A stretch of DNA of 64,000 bases. It comes from Anaerolineales bacterium (GTDB taxonomy: Bacteria; Chloroflexota; Anaerolineae; Anaerolineales; Villigracilaceae). Shown piece by piece: positions 33,266-43,322 of the stretch. The notes under the pieces are model-generated. The model searched no databases, was not told the origin of the DNA, and was given only the letters and a program-made list of their open reading frames with translations. The stretch lies in contig JADZCC010000031.1 in assembly GCA_020851785.1 (NCBI GenBank), positions 1-64,000 on the forward strand, written 5' to 3'. Made by a program: the position numbers and the translations under genes. Within the stretch, counting starts at the first letter, position 1. Every line of letters begins with the position of its first letter.

Positions 33266-34989
33266 TGAAAGGATGGACTCATTAAAAGCGTTTCGATCAT
33301 GGCGGGCAGGGCATAGCGCACATGCTCTTCGGAGAGGGTTTCGCTTGGCGCGTATTCCTGAGCGAGCACTTTGATGAGCGCTTCGCGGTCGGCATTGGAG
33401 ACGGGTTGATTGAGTAATCGTGGAATCCAAAAATCGGCGAGCGCTTCGGCGGTGCGAAGCTCTGCCGGGGTTTGAGAAAATAAATCGGTGCGGACGGTGC
33501 GGTTTTGCTCTTCGTCATCCAGCCAATTTTCGGAGAGGCCCACGGCAAAATTCCAGCGAAATAAAAGCGACATCGAGTTGGCCCAATATTCTTTTATGTC
33601 CGGGTAGCCATCTGGCGAGCGGCGTTCAAAGAGCGGCTGGCCCATTAGCCCAATCATCCAGGGAATGCCGCTGGGCGCGCGGATGAACTCGGAATTTAAT
33701 GCGCGCATCATCGAGATGGCGGCTTCGAGCGGGCGTTTGATTTTCTGCCCGAAGGTCTGACGAAATTCAGGCGAGTTAAAGAGCGTTTCATAAACGCGCT
33801 TCAACTGGTCTGGCGCGTTGCGGTTTTCTGTAAAGGCGTTGGCAACTGCCTGGGTGACTGAATCCGGCGGCGTGTCTGAGATGAAGCGGCGGCAAAGTTT
33901 ACGCGCAATGAATCGGGCTGTGCCTGGGTGATCGGCGAGCAAATCCAACACGTCGCGTCCGTCGCGTTGATCTTCCTGATCGGCGGGAATGTATTTGCCG
34001 AGGACGAGTTTGTTGAAGCGATCGTGCCAGGGTTTGTAGTAAATGAACCGGCCGGTTTTTTCTACGCCATCTTCCCATTCGCCGAGGTCGTCATCCACAC
34101 GCCAGCCGGTGAGACAACGCGCGGCTTCATAGACGTCGTTATCCACATAACCAACTGCGATTCCATTGGCGTCTTTTTCAACGGTGTTGGGGTCGCGCAC
34201 GCCGAGGTAATTTTCCGCGCCGAGGGTGTGCAGTTCAAAGAGTTCGCGCGCAAAATTTTCGTTGGGTCCGGCGTCGCTACTGTTATTTTGATTTAAGTAA
34301 TAGAGCATGGCAGGATGCGTGGCGACCGCTTCCAAGAGTTGCCGAAAATTGCCAAAGAAGTTGGCGCGAAGCGCGTCTCGATTGTAGGACACAATTAACG
34401 GAACGCCGTCATCCTGCCCGAGGTAAATGTTGAAATGGTTGTGCCAGAAATCGGCGAGCGTTTCGGCGAGTTGTTTTTTGCTGTACACGGCGCGTAGAAA
34501 GGTTGCATCCACTAATTCGTAAGCGGGTTTGTAGTACCAATCCCAATACGCGTCGTCGTTTGTGTCGTAGGGATTGTTGGCCACGTGGTCGGCGTAGAGT
34601 TCTTCGAGGGATTTATGCAAGGTTTCAAAACCAGCCTGTGCGTAGCGGGCTTCAAACTCACTGTCGTCAAGCGTTTCTGGATTTAATTGTTGTTGTAGAT
34701 AGGCTTGCAATCTGGCTTCGTCTGTTGCGCCGAGGGCGTTGAAGGTTTCCACGTCTCCCGGGCGCGGGCCAAACGCCAGACGATTGAGGACGATGGCCGC
34801 GAGCGGCGCTTCGATGTTGACGGGCGCTTGGGGCGGTTCGTTGAACGGCGTTTGGGTTTGCCCATCTGTTTGCGGGGCGCTGGTATTTTCTTGTGGAGTG
34901 CAAGCCGCCAAGAGCGAAGTGGTGGCGAGCGCTCCGCCAAAGCGGAGGAAGTCACGGCGACTGAGCGTAGGTCGGGTTGGAGTAGTCAT
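33256..34989 (-). CDS. Tat-exported DUF1800 lipoprotein
   Basis: A 577-residue protein with a twin-arginine motif (SRRDFLRFGG) and a lipobox-like LLAAC, so it is probably a Tat-dependent lipoprotein. After a Pro/Gln/Thr-rich linker comes the DUF1800 domain: LNRLAFGPRPGD, DFWHNHFNIY, NENFARELFELHTLG, ARCLTGWR, GTARFIARKLCRRF and QPLFERRSPDGYP. Function is not established. AAGGAG precedes the ATG. It is the first gene of the pair with DUF1501. Confidence 0.88.
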   Translation of the reverse strand: MTTPTRPTLSRRDFLRFGGALATTSLLAACTPQENTSAPQTDGQTQTPFNEPPQAPVNIEAPLAAIVLNRLAFGPRPGDVETFNALGATDEARLQAYLQQQLNPETLDDSEFEARYAQAGFETLHKSLEELYADHVANNPYDTNDDAYWDWYYKPAYELVDATFLRAVYSKKQLAETLADFWHNHFNIYLGQDDGVPLIVSYNRDALRANFFGNFRQLLEAVATHPAMLYYLNQNNSSDAGPNENFARELFELHTLGAENYLGVRDPNTVEKDANGIAVGYVDNDVYEAARCLTGWRVDDDLGEWEDGVEKTGRFIYYKPWHDRFNKLVLGKYIPADQEDQRDGRDVLDLLADHPGTARFIARKLCRRFISDTPPDSVTQAVANAFTENRNAPDQLKRVYETLFNSPEFRQTFGQKIKRPLEAAISMMRALNSEFIRAPSGIPWMIGLMGQPLFERRSPDGYPDIKEYWANSMSLLFRWNFAVGLSENWLDDEEQNRTVRTDLFSQTPAELRTAEALADFWIPRLLNQPVSNADREALIKVLAQEYAPSETLSEEHVRYALPAMIETLLMSPSFQWK

Positions 34990-35067
34990 GGAGGCTCCTT
35001 AATGAAAGTCCTCCGATTAAATCAGTTTTAGATGAGAAGTCAATGCAGGTTGGGCGACCCAAAGGGA

Positions 35068-35775
35068 CTATGGGTTGAAAACTTCCTGAAAGGCGGCGCG
35101 CGCCGCTTCTTTGACGGCCTGCATTTTCGGCGTGGGCGAGAGCAAGTCGGCCATGGAGATGATGGGCTCGCCTTGCAGTCCGCAGGCGATGATACCTTCC
35201 CAATAGTCCATGTTGGGGTTGAGGTTGAGCGCGAAGCCGTGACGTGAGACGCCTTGCGCGTCCACCTTGACGCCAATGGCCGCGATCTTGGCCGGTTTGT
35301 TGCGATCTTCCGGTTTGCAATGCGGACAACGCGAAGCGAGGTCGCTTTGAATCCACACGCCGGTTTTGCCTGTGCGCTGGCCGGCGCCCAGCCCAAATTG
35401 CGCCAGCATGACGATGAGCGCTTTCTCAAGGTTGCGAATGTACCCAACGTAATCCGCCGTGGGGAGTTTAGCTTCCGCATTTAATTTTCCCAGCGGAAAT
35501 AATGGATAGCCAACCAACTGGCCGGGGCCGTGATAGGTTACGTCGCCGCCGCGATCTACCCAGTGCGTGGCAATGCCCTTTTGCTGAAGTTGTTCCGCGT
35601 TCCAGAGTAAATTCTCCGCGTGGCCTTTGCGCCCAAACGTGTACACATGCGGATGCTCCAAAAGCAGTAAAGTTGGCGGGCGTTGACCGCGCGCAATCTC
35701 TGCCGCGTATTGGTCTTGGAGTCTCCAGGCGATTTCGTATTCGATTAAACCGAGGTCTTCAGTGACGAAGTTCAT
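35068..35775 (-). CDS. lipB: Octanoyltransferase LipB
   Basis: A 235-residue enzyme that moves octanoyl from acyl carrier protein to lipoyl-domain proteins. Family blocks: LLEHPHVYTFGRKG, DRGGDVTYHGPGQLVGYP, catalytic Lys163 in KIAAIGVKV and catalytic Cys198 in GIIACGL. Just before the catalytic lysine is an unusual insertion with a CPHC motif (150-153). No lipA is nearby. The ATG at 35775 has no strong ribosome site. Confidence 0.93.
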   Translation of the reverse strand: MNFVTEDLGLIEYEIAWRLQDQYAAEIARGQRPPTLLLLEHPHVYTFGRKGHAENLLWNAEQLQQKGIATHWVDRGGDVTYHGPGQLVGYPLFPLGKLNAEAKLPTADYVGYIRNLEKALIVMLAQFGLGAGQRTGKTGVWIQSDLASRCPHCKPEDRNKPAKIAAIGVKVDAQGVSRHGFALNLNPNMDYWEGIIACGLQGEPIISMADLLSPTPKMQAVKEAARAAFQEVFNP

Positions 35776-35963
35776 TAGCCTTTATCCGAAATAATTTTCA
35801 AGGCTTTAATGGGACGCTGATGAACGCTGAAAACGCTGACAAGAGCCGTTTTTGGAATGGCATCTTCAAAAAATCAGCGTCCATCTGCGTTTTTCCGCGT
35901 CCCAATTTAATAATTTCTGGTAAAGCCTATTTAATGGATTGGATGAAGCGAGCGCGCCCGTCC
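35776..35963. other. Intergenic region with a foldback element
   Basis: The spacer between lipB and the DprE1-like gene (both minus strand) holds only the foldback repeat at 35811-35903; no gene is seen. Confidence 0.5.
35811..35903. repeat. 93-nt foldback repeat
   Basis: The ends GGGACGC/GCGTCCC pair, and inside each arm short units related to 'ACGCTGA' recur (GGGACGCTGATGAACGCTGA on the left, AATCAGCGTCCATCTGCGTT on the right). It resembles the dispersed degenerate inverted repeats common between genes in Chloroflexota, but only one copy is in this window. Confidence 0.55.
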
Positions 35964-37370
35964 TTACTTAAAGAGGCGACGATATAAATCGGTTTCGAGC
36001 AGGCCGTTCGGGTCACAGCGTTTTTTTAGTTTTTTATATTTGGCAAGCGTCGCTTCGCCCAAAAAGGCTTTGGCGGTTTCGGCGGAAGTTTCGCTGTTTT
36101 TGGCAAAGTAAAACCGCCCGCCATGTTCCACTACAATCCGGTCATATTCCTGAAGCATTTGGGCGAGTCCGGCGCGTTTACGCTCGGTGATTTTGAAATC
36201 CAGCGCCAGCGAAAAGCCGTCCACCCCGTGGCTGAGCAAAAATTTATCCGGGCGGTGACGTTTAGTGACGCCGAGGTAGGAGGGGAGTCCCCGTTTTTTG
36301 GCCAGAGTCAGCATTTCGGTCCAGGCCTTTAGCGCGGTTTCTTTGGGCAGGAAGGATTGATATTGAATCAATCCGCCGCGTCCGGCCGCGCGTTCCCAAT
36401 CCGGCACATAATCCAATAAAAAGTGAAAGGCCGCGTGCGCTTGCCGAAACGTATGCGTTCGTAAACTGGCCAAATATTTGGCGCGATTGACCCACCCCCA
36501 GCCAAAGTTGTTGACGAAGGGCGTCATAAAATAATGCAGTAAAGATTTTGGCATGACGCCAAACAAACGGTTGGGAAGATGCTGATTTTCAAGCCGCATA
36601 TTCTGCGGCGCGTGAGGGTCTTCGTGGGCGTGCAAATATTTGGCGGCGTGAATTTGCCCATGCCCCAGCGTGTTAATCGTATCCAGCCAGCCGACGATGT
36701 AATCATAGTGCGGCGCGTTTTCTTCAATGAAGTTTAGGTGGCCTTGCAGGGTTTTCGTGGGCCAGGCGTGAATTTCCAGCGCGCCCGATTCCATTTTTTT
36801 CATCTGCAATTTAATCGAAGTAAAAATTCCCAACATGCCCAGCCCGCTGATCATGGCGTAGAACAAGTCGCCGTTTTTTTTCGGCGAGCAGGTCACTTCC
36901 GCGCCAGTGGGCAGGAGGGCCGTAAATTCCAAAACGTGTTCGCCAATTGGGCCCATTTGGAAATTATTTTTGCCGTGAATGTTCGTGGAGAGACACCCGC
37001 CCAGCGTGGTGAACATCGTTCCGGAGACGACCGGCGGCCACCAGCCATCCGGCAGGACTTTCTGCCAAAGCTGTTCAATGGTGACGCCAGGCTCGCAAAC
37101 AACCTGACCGGTAGCAGGGTCCCATTCCAAAAACTGATTCATCGCTGAAACATCCAGCAGAATGCCGCCGCCGTTTAACGAGGCGTCGTTGTAGCTTCGT
37201 CCGGCTCCGCGCGCGCCAACGGATAATCCGTGCTTTTTGGCAAGCTGAAACACCGCATAAATTTCTTCGGTGGTTTTGGGTTGAAAGCGATAGGCGGGCG
37301 CTTGTAGCGAGTGACCAAAATTTTCAAAAGTAGCGAATGTCCCAAAGAGGGCGGCGGTATCGTTCGGCAT
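35964..37370 (-). CDS. DprE1-like FAD-dependent oxidoreductase
   Basis: A 468-residue VAO-fold flavoprotein: FAD-binding GARGAGRSYNDASLNGGG (52-69), VSGTMFTTLGGCLSTNIHGKN (116-135) and the C-terminal GGRFYFAKNSETSAE with a Lys equivalent to mycobacterial DprE1 Lys418. The position of DprE1 Cys387 (ICVDFP) reads LALDFK. DprE1 oxidises decaprenyl-phosphoryl-ribose at C2; the neighbouring SDR gene, 1 bp upstream, would complete epimerisation to arabinose. The assignment rests on motif similarity and the pairing; another sugar-alcohol substrate is possible. Confidence 0.75.
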   Translation of the reverse strand: MPNDTAALFGTFATFENFGHSLQAPAYRFQPKTTEEIYAVFQLAKKHGLSVGARGAGRSYNDASLNGGGILLDVSAMNQFLEWDPATGQVVCEPGVTIEQLWQKVLPDGWWPPVVSGTMFTTLGGCLSTNIHGKNNFQMGPIGEHVLEFTALLPTGAEVTCSPKKNGDLFYAMISGLGMLGIFTSIKLQMKKMESGALEIHAWPTKTLQGHLNFIEENAPHYDYIVGWLDTINTLGHGQIHAAKYLHAHEDPHAPQNMRLENQHLPNRLFGVMPKSLLHYFMTPFVNNFGWGWVNRAKYLASLRTHTFRQAHAAFHFLLDYVPDWERAAGRGGLIQYQSFLPKETALKAWTEMLTLAKKRGLPSYLGVTKRHRPDKFLLSHGVDGFSLALDFKITERKRAGLAQMLQEYDRIVVEHGGRFYFAKNSETSAETAKAFLGEATLAKYKKLKKRCDPNGLLETDLYRRLFK

Positions 37371-37371
37371 T

Positions 37372-38181
37372 TTAGAAAGAGAGCTTCCTGAAGATGAAGG
37401 AAGGCGTATGTTGAATCGCCAGCATGATCCAGCGCCAGAGCGCGGGCGTGTAAATGGTTTGCTTGCGCTTTTGCATGGCTCGATAAATTTCCTGCGCGGC
37501 TTGCGCTGGTTCAATCGCAAAAGGCGTGCCGCCTTGCGCGGCTTTGAGCATGTCGGTTTTGACAAAGCCCGGCTTCACCGTCAGCACGTGGACGCCGGAG
37601 CGGGTGAGGCGGTTGCGGAGCGCTTCCAAATAGGTGGTCAGCGCGGCTTTGGAGGTGTTATAGCCCGGGTTGCCCACGCGGCCGCGATCTCCCGCGACGG
37701 AAGAAATGCCCACGATCTGACCGGCTTTGGCAGATTGAAACATGGCGGCGATGGGATTCAGCCAGGCCATTGCGCCGAGCAGGTTAACCTCGATCATCTT
37801 GCGGTCGTTTTCAAAGTTATATTGATCCAACCCGCCGGGCGGAAAGTTGACTCCGGCCATGAAAACCGCCAAATCCAGCCCGCCCAGGTCGGCGACGATT
37901 TTTTTTAATAAAGCCGGAACTTCTGAAAATTGAGCGACATCGTGCGGATAAGCCAACGCGCAAACCCCTTTTGCGTTTAATTCGCTACAGAGTGAATCAA
38001 GTTTATCTTTTCGGCGCGCCACCACAGCCACGGTATATCCGGCTTGCGTTAATTGACGCGCCAGCGCCGCGCCAATCCCGTCGGATGCGCCGATGATCAG
38101 CGCTTTGCGGCGCGGCGCAAGCGGGGTGGCTGGAGCAGGCTGGGCGGAGTTGGATGCGGGTGAGTTGGATGGATTCGACAC
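37372..38181 (-). CDS. DprE2-like short-chain dehydrogenase
   Basis: A 269-residue classical SDR: NAD(P) site GASDGIGAALA after a Ser/Pro-rich N-terminus, AGVNFPPGG, catalytic Ser in GISSVAGDRGR, and YNTSK with Tyr and Lys. The GTG start follows AGAAGAGG. Together with the DprE1-like gene immediately downstream it resembles the two-step epimerase DprE1/DprE2, where the SDR reduces the 2-keto intermediate with NADH. Alone it would only be called an SDR. Confidence 0.75.
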   Translation of the reverse strand: MSNPSNSPASNSAQPAPATPLAPRRKALIIGASDGIGAALARQLTQAGYTVAVVARRKDKLDSLCSELNAKGVCALAYPHDVAQFSEVPALLKKIVADLGGLDLAVFMAGVNFPPGGLDQYNFENDRKMIEVNLLGAMAWLNPIAAMFQSAKAGQIVGISSVAGDRGRVGNPGYNTSKAALTTYLEALRNRLTRSGVHVLTVKPGFVKTDMLKAAQGGTPFAIEPAQAAQEIYRAMQKRKQTIYTPALWRWIMLAIQHTPSFIFRKLSF

Positions 38182-38236
38182 GAAGACCTCTTCTAGGATA
38201 TTTAGGTCATTTTAACACAGGTGTTTTGGGAGCATT

Positions 38237-39541
38237 ATGCCTTATAATACTTTGAACGATTGGTTGATGATCAAAGGTTTGGATATGTCAGCAGAAAAAC
38301 GGAAGCGCGCTGAAACCTTTCAACGCGCGCGGGAAATTATCGAACAAGACTCTTCCATCTCTTCTGAAGAAAAAGAGGGGATTTTAAAATTAATCCGCGC
38401 TTTAGTGGAAGCCGCAGACGTTGTGCCATTAGATGGACGAGCCCCAGGGCAGACCGGCTCGCTCACTCAGGAAATTATTTCCAAGCACGCGCTTTTATCT
38501 TTAGTCAAACAACAAGCGGACGAATTAGACGCCTTAAAAAGAATCGGCTTAAACCTAAGCGCCAGTTTGGACTTGCAAACCGTTTTGGATTCAGTCGTCA
38601 CCGAAGCGATGGGGCTGGTGAAAAACGCGCGCGCCGCGCACATCTTTTTATATCTGGGCGATAAACTGGATTTTGGCGCTTCGCTGGTGGAAAGCGGCGT
38701 GCGCAATCAACCTTTGGCCCTGCCGCGCCTGAACGGATTGACCTATGCCGTTTTGAAAAGCGGCGAACAAAGAATTGTTGAAGACATGGAAGCCGACCCG
38801 TTTTACGACCAGATGGGCGAAGAGTGGCTCGGCTCCATCATTGGCATTCCGCTGAAATTTAACAACGCCACCGTCGGCGTGATGAACCTCTCGCGCTCCA
38901 CCATTGGCGGCTTCACGCCTTCTGAAACCCGTTTGCTGAGCTTGCTGGCCGACCAGGCCGCCGTGGCCATCTTCAACGCCAAGCGGCACCGGCAAATCAT
39001 GGAACAGGCGAATACGGATAGCGTGACCGGCCTGCCCAATCGCCGCGCTTTGGATGAACGCCTGCAGGAAGAAATTCGCTATGCCCGCCGCATGAAATCT
39101 CAATTTGCGGTGGTAATGATGGATTTGGACGGCTTCAAGAAAGTGAACGACGTACATGGCCATACGGTGGGCGACGACGTCTTACACTCGGCTTTCAACT
39201 ACCTGGCCAACAACATGCGCGCCGAGGATTTTCTGGCGCGCTACGGCGGCGACGAATTGACCCTGATCATGCGTAACAGCGGGCTGGAAGCCTCCATCAG
39301 CGTCACGAATAAGATCATCAACTTAATGGCTGGGTACTCGTACACCACCACCTCCGGCGATGAAATTGAACTGGGCCTGACCGGCGGGATTGCCATCTAC
39401 CCGCTCCATGCCGCCAACGCGGGGGATTTGCTCCGCGCCGCCGATGCGGCCTTATATCAGGCCAAGAAACGCGAGCGCGGTTCTTATGTCATCGCCAGCG
39501 GCATGACCGGCCCGTTGAGAAGCATTGAAGTCAAAAAATAA
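38237..39541 (+). CDS. GAF-GGDEF diguanylate cyclase
   Basis: A 434-residue cytosolic protein. An N-terminal helical region (~15-105) leads to a GAF sensor (~108-250) and a GGDEF domain (~258-425). The active-site motif is GGDEL (337-341) in place of GGDEF, and an inhibitory-site RxxD (RAED, 328-331) stands exactly five residues before it, so product feedback by c-di-GMP is likely. GGGAG precedes the ATG. What the GAF domain senses is unknown. Confidence 0.9.
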   Translation: MPYNTLNDWLMIKGLDMSAEKRKRAETFQRAREIIEQDSSISSEEKEGILKLIRALVEAADVVPLDGRAPGQTGSLTQEIISKHALLSLVKQQADELDALKRIGLNLSASLDLQTVLDSVVTEAMGLVKNARAAHIFLYLGDKLDFGASLVESGVRNQPLALPRLNGLTYAVLKSGEQRIVEDMEADPFYDQMGEEWLGSIIGIPLKFNNATVGVMNLSRSTIGGFTPSETRLLSLLADQAAVAIFNAKRHRQIMEQANTDSVTGLPNRRALDERLQEEIRYARRMKSQFAVVMMDLDGFKKVNDVHGHTVGDDVLHSAFNYLANNMRAEDFLARYGGDELTLIMRNSGLEASISVTNKIINLMAGYSYTTTSGDEIELGLTGGIAIYPLHAANAGDLLRAADAALYQAKKRERGSYVIASGMTGPLRSIEVKK

Positions 39542-39598
39542 GCGCTTTCATCCGCCAGGGGATTTTCCACCTCAAACTTCAAACTTAAGGAGCAAGCC

Positions 39599-40522
39599 AT
39601 GCCCCGTAAAGTCAAATTGATTCTCAACCCCATGGCCGACATGGGCCGCGCCTGGAAGACCGCCAACGCGCTTCGTCCCATTGCGCGCGAATTCGCAGGC
39701 GAATTAACCTGGAGCGGAACCGTCTATCCAACCCATGCCATTGAGTTGGCCAAGCAAGCCGCCGAAGAAGGCTACGACCTCGTGGTGGCCATGGGCGGCG
39801 ACGGCACCGTGCATGAAGTGATGAACGGCCTGATGCAAGTCCCGGAAGAGAACCGGCCGATTCTGGGCGTGGTGCCAATTGGGTCAGGCAACGACTTCGC
39901 TTATTCCATCGGCATTGATCAAAAACCCAGCCATGCGCTGGCCCATGCTTTAAAGCTAGAAAACGTTAAAGCTCTGGATATTGGCAAAATGACCGACGAC
40001 CGCGGACATGTCGAATATTTTGACAACACGCTCGGCATTGGTTTCGACGCAATCGTCACCATCCGTTCGCATCGCCTGCCCATCGTCAAAGGTTTTCTCA
40101 TGTATCTCACGGCGGTCATTCAAACCATCCTGCTCAATCACAACCCCATCAAAATCAAAGTGGAGACCGATCGCGGCGTTTGGGAAGACCAACTCTTAAT
40201 GCTCACGCTCTGCAACGGCCCGCGCGAAGGCGGCGGCTTTATGCTCTCGGCGGATTCAAAAAATGACGACGGCCAATTCGAATCTGTCGCGGTCACGAAC
40301 GTCTCGCGGCTGACCATGTTTCGGCTCGTGCCGGAATTTATGAAAGGCACGCATACGCGTTTCAAACAAATTCGCATGGGCGCGTTCCAATGGATGAAAC
40401 TTGAATCCGACCGCCCGCTTTACATTCATGCCGACGGCGAAGTCTTCACCAGTTTTGGGAGCAATCTAAAAAACGCGACCTTTGAAGTTTTACCCAAAGC
40501 ATTGCGCGTCATAAAAGGTTAA
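39599..40522 (+). CDS. DAGK/YegS-family lipid kinase
   Basis: A 307-residue kinase with ILNPMADMGRAW at the N-terminus, the ATP motif VVAMGGDGTVHEVMNGL, GVVPIGSGNDFAYSIG and a C-terminal HADGE. It phosphorylates diacylglycerol or a related lipid at the inner membrane face, recycling phosphatidate. AAGGAGC precedes the ATG; the diguanylate cyclase gene is 57 bp upstream. Confidence 0.92.
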   Translation: MPRKVKLILNPMADMGRAWKTANALRPIAREFAGELTWSGTVYPTHAIELAKQAAEEGYDLVVAMGGDGTVHEVMNGLMQVPEENRPILGVVPIGSGNDFAYSIGIDQKPSHALAHALKLENVKALDIGKMTDDRGHVEYFDNTLGIGFDAIVTIRSHRLPIVKGFLMYLTAVIQTILLNHNPIKIKVETDRGVWEDQLLMLTLCNGPREGGGFMLSADSKNDDGQFESVAVTNVSRLTMFRLVPEFMKGTHTRFKQIRMGAFQWMKLESDRPLYIHADGEVFTSFGSNLKNATFEVLPKALRVIKG

Positions 40523-40525
40523 CTG

Positions 40526-40531
40526 TATACT
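40526..40531 (+). promoter_or_regulatory. -10 box 6 nt before the XPB-like gene start
   Basis: TATACT followed by six bases and the ATG at 40538; a weak -35 TTGCGC lies 18 bp upstream (40502-40507). The six bases contain AAGGA, so either leaderless or ribosome-site initiation could apply, but this promoter would leave almost no leader. Confidence 0.45.
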
Positions 40532-40537
40532 TAAGGA

Positions 40538-42142
40538 ATGCCAGACCTTAATCAAACTTTTTTGAAATATGACCTCGGACAACTGCAGATTGTTGCGGAG
40601 CGCTGGGGCCTCGAACTCGAATCGCAGGATCTAAACTCCGCCGCTGAAGAACTCTCCGCGGCCCTGCTGGACCTGGAAGCGGTCAGCGAGACGATCGACA
40701 TTCTCCCCGCCCCAGCGCGCTCCGTCCTGCAAGCCTTAATCGAAACCAACGGCAAAATGGAATGGGTGATTTTTGCCCGAACGCATGGCGAAATTCGTGA
40801 AATGGGCGCAGGCAAAAGAGAACGCGAACAACCGCACAAAAAAACAATCTCGCCCGCTGAAACCCTCTTCTATTATGGCTTTTTAGCCAAAGCGTTTTTT
40901 GACACCGAGAAAGGCTCGCAGGAATTTGCGTACATCCCCGACGATTTTTTACAAGTTATCGAAGAACTCAATGTAGAGACGAACGAAGCTCAACCTTCCC
41001 TAACTGCCGAGCCGTTGGGTCGCCCGGCGACGCCCGTTGAAAAAAACTTTGAGATGCTTGCAACGGATCATGTTTTAGACGACGCCACAACCCATTTAGC
41101 CGCCTTACGTTTAAATATCGAATTCGACAACCTGGCAGATTCGTCTCTGCAAAATTTATTATCTACAGCTTCGTTGATTCAACACAAGACGCTTCAACCT
41201 GAAGCCGTGAAGAAATTTCTCGAAGCCTCGCGGGAAGACGCCTTGAAAACGCTTTACCAAGCCTGGCTTGGCTCGACTACTTTTGATGAGTTAAGGAGGA
41301 TCCCAACGCTGGTTTGCGAAGGCGAGTGGAAGACGCAACCGCAAGTGACGCGCGAGTTTATTATGAACTTAATTCAGGCCATCCCACAGGGTAAATGGTG
41401 GAGCTTGACCTCGTTTATAAAAACAATCAAAGAAAAATATCCCGATTTTCAAAGGCCCGCAGGCGATTATGATTCTTGGTTCATTAAACGCGCTTCGGAT
41501 GGACAGTATTTGCGCGGCTTTGCCTATTGGGACGCGGTGGATGGCGCATTAATAAAATTTATGATTGAAACTTTGCATTGGCTTGGGCAGGTGGATTTGG
41601 CCTCGCCGGAAGACGGCAAGGAAGTAACCGCTTTTAGAGTTAAGTCGCGGGTTGCAGGTCAGAAGGTTGATGGAAAACTCAGCGTTTCATCCAATGGAAA
41701 AATTACGGTGTCGCGCTATTTCTCCCGTGCGGCGCGGTATCAGATTGCGCGGTTTTGCGATTGGGGTGAGGAGAAACAAGACGAATATATTTATTCCGTG
41801 AGCGCAAAGTCTTTGAAGCGCGCCGTTGAGCAAGGACTAAAAGCCGAACAATTGCTTAACTTGTTGGTGAAATATACAAATAGCAATGTCTCACCGGCTT
41901 TGGTGAAAGCGCTGAAGCGTTGGGATGCAAATGGAACTGAAGCCCGGGTGGAGACTCTGCTCGTGCTCAGAGTCCGCAAGCCGGAGATTATGGAAGAGAT
42001 CCGCCAGTCTAAAGCGGGAAAATTTTTGGGCGAGTTGTTAAGTCCAACGGCGGTGGTGGTCAAAGCAGGGGCGAGTCAAAAAGTGATGGAAGCGTTAACC
42101 GATTTGGGGCTGTTAACTGAAATTATCAATCAAGGAGATTGA
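40538..42142 (+). CDS. XPB/Ssl2 helicase-associated-domain protein without helicase motor
   Basis: A 534-residue protein. The C-terminal ~200 residues match the DNA-binding 'helicase_C_3' domain of XPB/Ssl2-type proteins: [40 protein letters not shown], then [14 protein letters not shown] and [10 protein letters not shown]. The N-terminal half is helical with no Walker motifs, so there is no ATPase. Such motor-less proteins are common next to XPB-like helicases in actinobacteria; here no helicase is adjacent. It may act as a DNA-binding accessory factor. The stop is 1 bp before kbl. Confidence 0.65.
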   Translation: MPDLNQTFLKYDLGQLQIVAERWGLELESQDLNSAAEELSAALLDLEAVSETIDILPAPARSVLQALIETNGKMEWVIFARTHGEIREMGAGKREREQPHKKTISPAETLFYYGFLAKAFFDTEKGSQEFAYIPDDFLQVIEELNVETNEAQPSLTAEPLGRPATPVEKNFEMLATDHVLDDATTHLAALRLNIEFDNLADSSLQNLLSTASLIQHKTLQPEAVKKFLEASREDALKTLYQAWLGSTTFDELRRIPTLVCEGEWKTQPQVTREFIMNLIQAIPQGKWWSLTSFIKTIKEKYPDFQRPAGDYDSWFIKRASDGQYLRGFAYWDAVDGALIKFMIETLHWLGQVDLASPEDGKEVTAFRVKSRVAGQKVDGKLSVSSNGKITVSRYFSRAARYQIARFCDWGEEKQDEYIYSVSAKSLKRAVEQGLKAEQLLNLLVKYTNSNVSPALVKALKRWDANGTEARVETLLVLRVRKPEIMEEIRQSKAGKFLGELLSPTAVVVKAGASQKVMEALTDLGLLTEIINQGD

Positions 42143-42143
42143 A

Positions 42144-43322
42144 ATGTCGAACACGGATTGGATTCAGCAGGAAATTGACGCGCTGAAAGCGCAGGGGTTG
42201 TATAACCACATTCGCACGATCAGTTCGCCGCAGGGCGCGTGGCTGACGGTGGATGGAAAAAAAGTTTTGAATTTTTGTTCGAATAATTATTTGGGGCTGG
42301 CCAATCATCCCGCGCTGATTGCCGCCGCTAAAAAAGCGACGGAGGATTTAGGCGTGGGCCCGGCCGCCGTCCGCTCGATTGCGGGGACGATGAACGTGCA
42401 TGTAGAGTTGGAAAAACGCCTCGCGCAATTTAAGGGCGTGGAAGCGGCGATTACGTTTCAAAGCGGCTTTACTGCAAACCTGGCTGTTGTGCCTGCTTTG
42501 GTTGGCAAAGAAGATGTGATTTTCTCGGATAAATTAAATCACGCTTCCATTATTGACGGCTGTCGTTTGTCCGGCGCGAAGATTATTGCGTATGAACATA
42601 ACGACGTGAAATCTTTAGAAGAACAAATTAAAGCGAATTTGAGTCAGTATCGCCGCGCGATGATCATTACGGACGGCGTTTTCAGCATGGATGGCGATAT
42701 TGCTCCATTGCCGGATATTTATGAAGTAGCAAAAAAATATGACATCTTATTGATGGTGGACGACGCGCATGGCGAAGGCGTTTTAGGCAAAGGTGGGCGC
42801 GGCATTGTGGATCATTTTGGCTTGCATGGCAAAGTGGATGTGGAAGTAGGCACGATGTCGAAAGCGTTTGGCGTGGTGGGCGGAATCGTGGCTGGGAAAT
42901 CGGTGATTATTGAATGGTTACGCCAACGCGGCCGTCCGTTTTTGTTTTCCTCGGCGGTCACGGCTCCAGATGCGGCGGCTTGTTTGGCGGCGGTGGATTT
43001 ACTGGAAGATTCCACGCAATTGGTGGATAAACTTTGGGATAACGCTAAATACTTCAAAACTGAAATGAAGAACTTAGGATTCAATACAGGCGTGAGCGAG
43101 ACTCCAATTACCCCGGTGATGTTGGGCGAAGCGCCCTTGGCGCAACAATTTAGCAAAGCATTATTTGAAGCTGGCGTGTTTGCGATGGCTATCGGATTCC
43201 CCACTGTGGCGCAAGGCAAAGCCAGAATCCGTGTGATGATTTCGGCGGCGCATTCCACTGATGATTTGGATAAAGGTTTGGATGCGTTTCAGCGCGTGGG
43301 GAAGAAGTTGGGCGTGGTTTAG
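42144..43322 (+). CDS. kbl: Glycine C-acetyltransferase (2-amino-3-ketobutyrate CoA ligase)
   Basis: A 392-residue alpha-oxoamine synthase, PLP-dependent: [34 protein letters not shown] with the PLP-binding Asp206, and GTMSKAFG with Lys240. It interconverts glycine plus acetyl-CoA and 2-amino-3-ketobutyrate in threonine breakdown. AONS (BioF) is the closest alternative; the [12 protein letters not shown] and SRAM-type spacing favour Kbl, but tdh is not adjacent. GGAGATTGAA precedes the ATG. The stop overlaps the mevalonate kinase stop. Confidence 0.85.
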   Translation: MSNTDWIQQEIDALKAQGLYNHIRTISSPQGAWLTVDGKKVLNFCSNNYLGLANHPALIAAAKKATEDLGVGPAAVRSIAGTMNVHVELEKRLAQFKGVEAAITFQSGFTANLAVVPALVGKEDVIFSDKLNHASIIDGCRLSGAKIIAYEHNDVKSLEEQIKANLSQYRRAMIITDGVFSMDGDIAPLPDIYEVAKKYDILLMVDDAHGEGVLGKGGRGIVDHFGLHGKVDVEVGTMSKAFGVVGGIVAGKSVIIEWLRQRGRPFLFSSAVTAPDAAACLAAVDLLEDSTQLVDKLWDNAKYFKTEMKNLGFNTGVSETPITPVMLGEAPLAQQFSKALFEAGVFAMAIGFPTVAQGKARIRVMISAAHSTDDLDKGLDAFQRVGKKLGVV

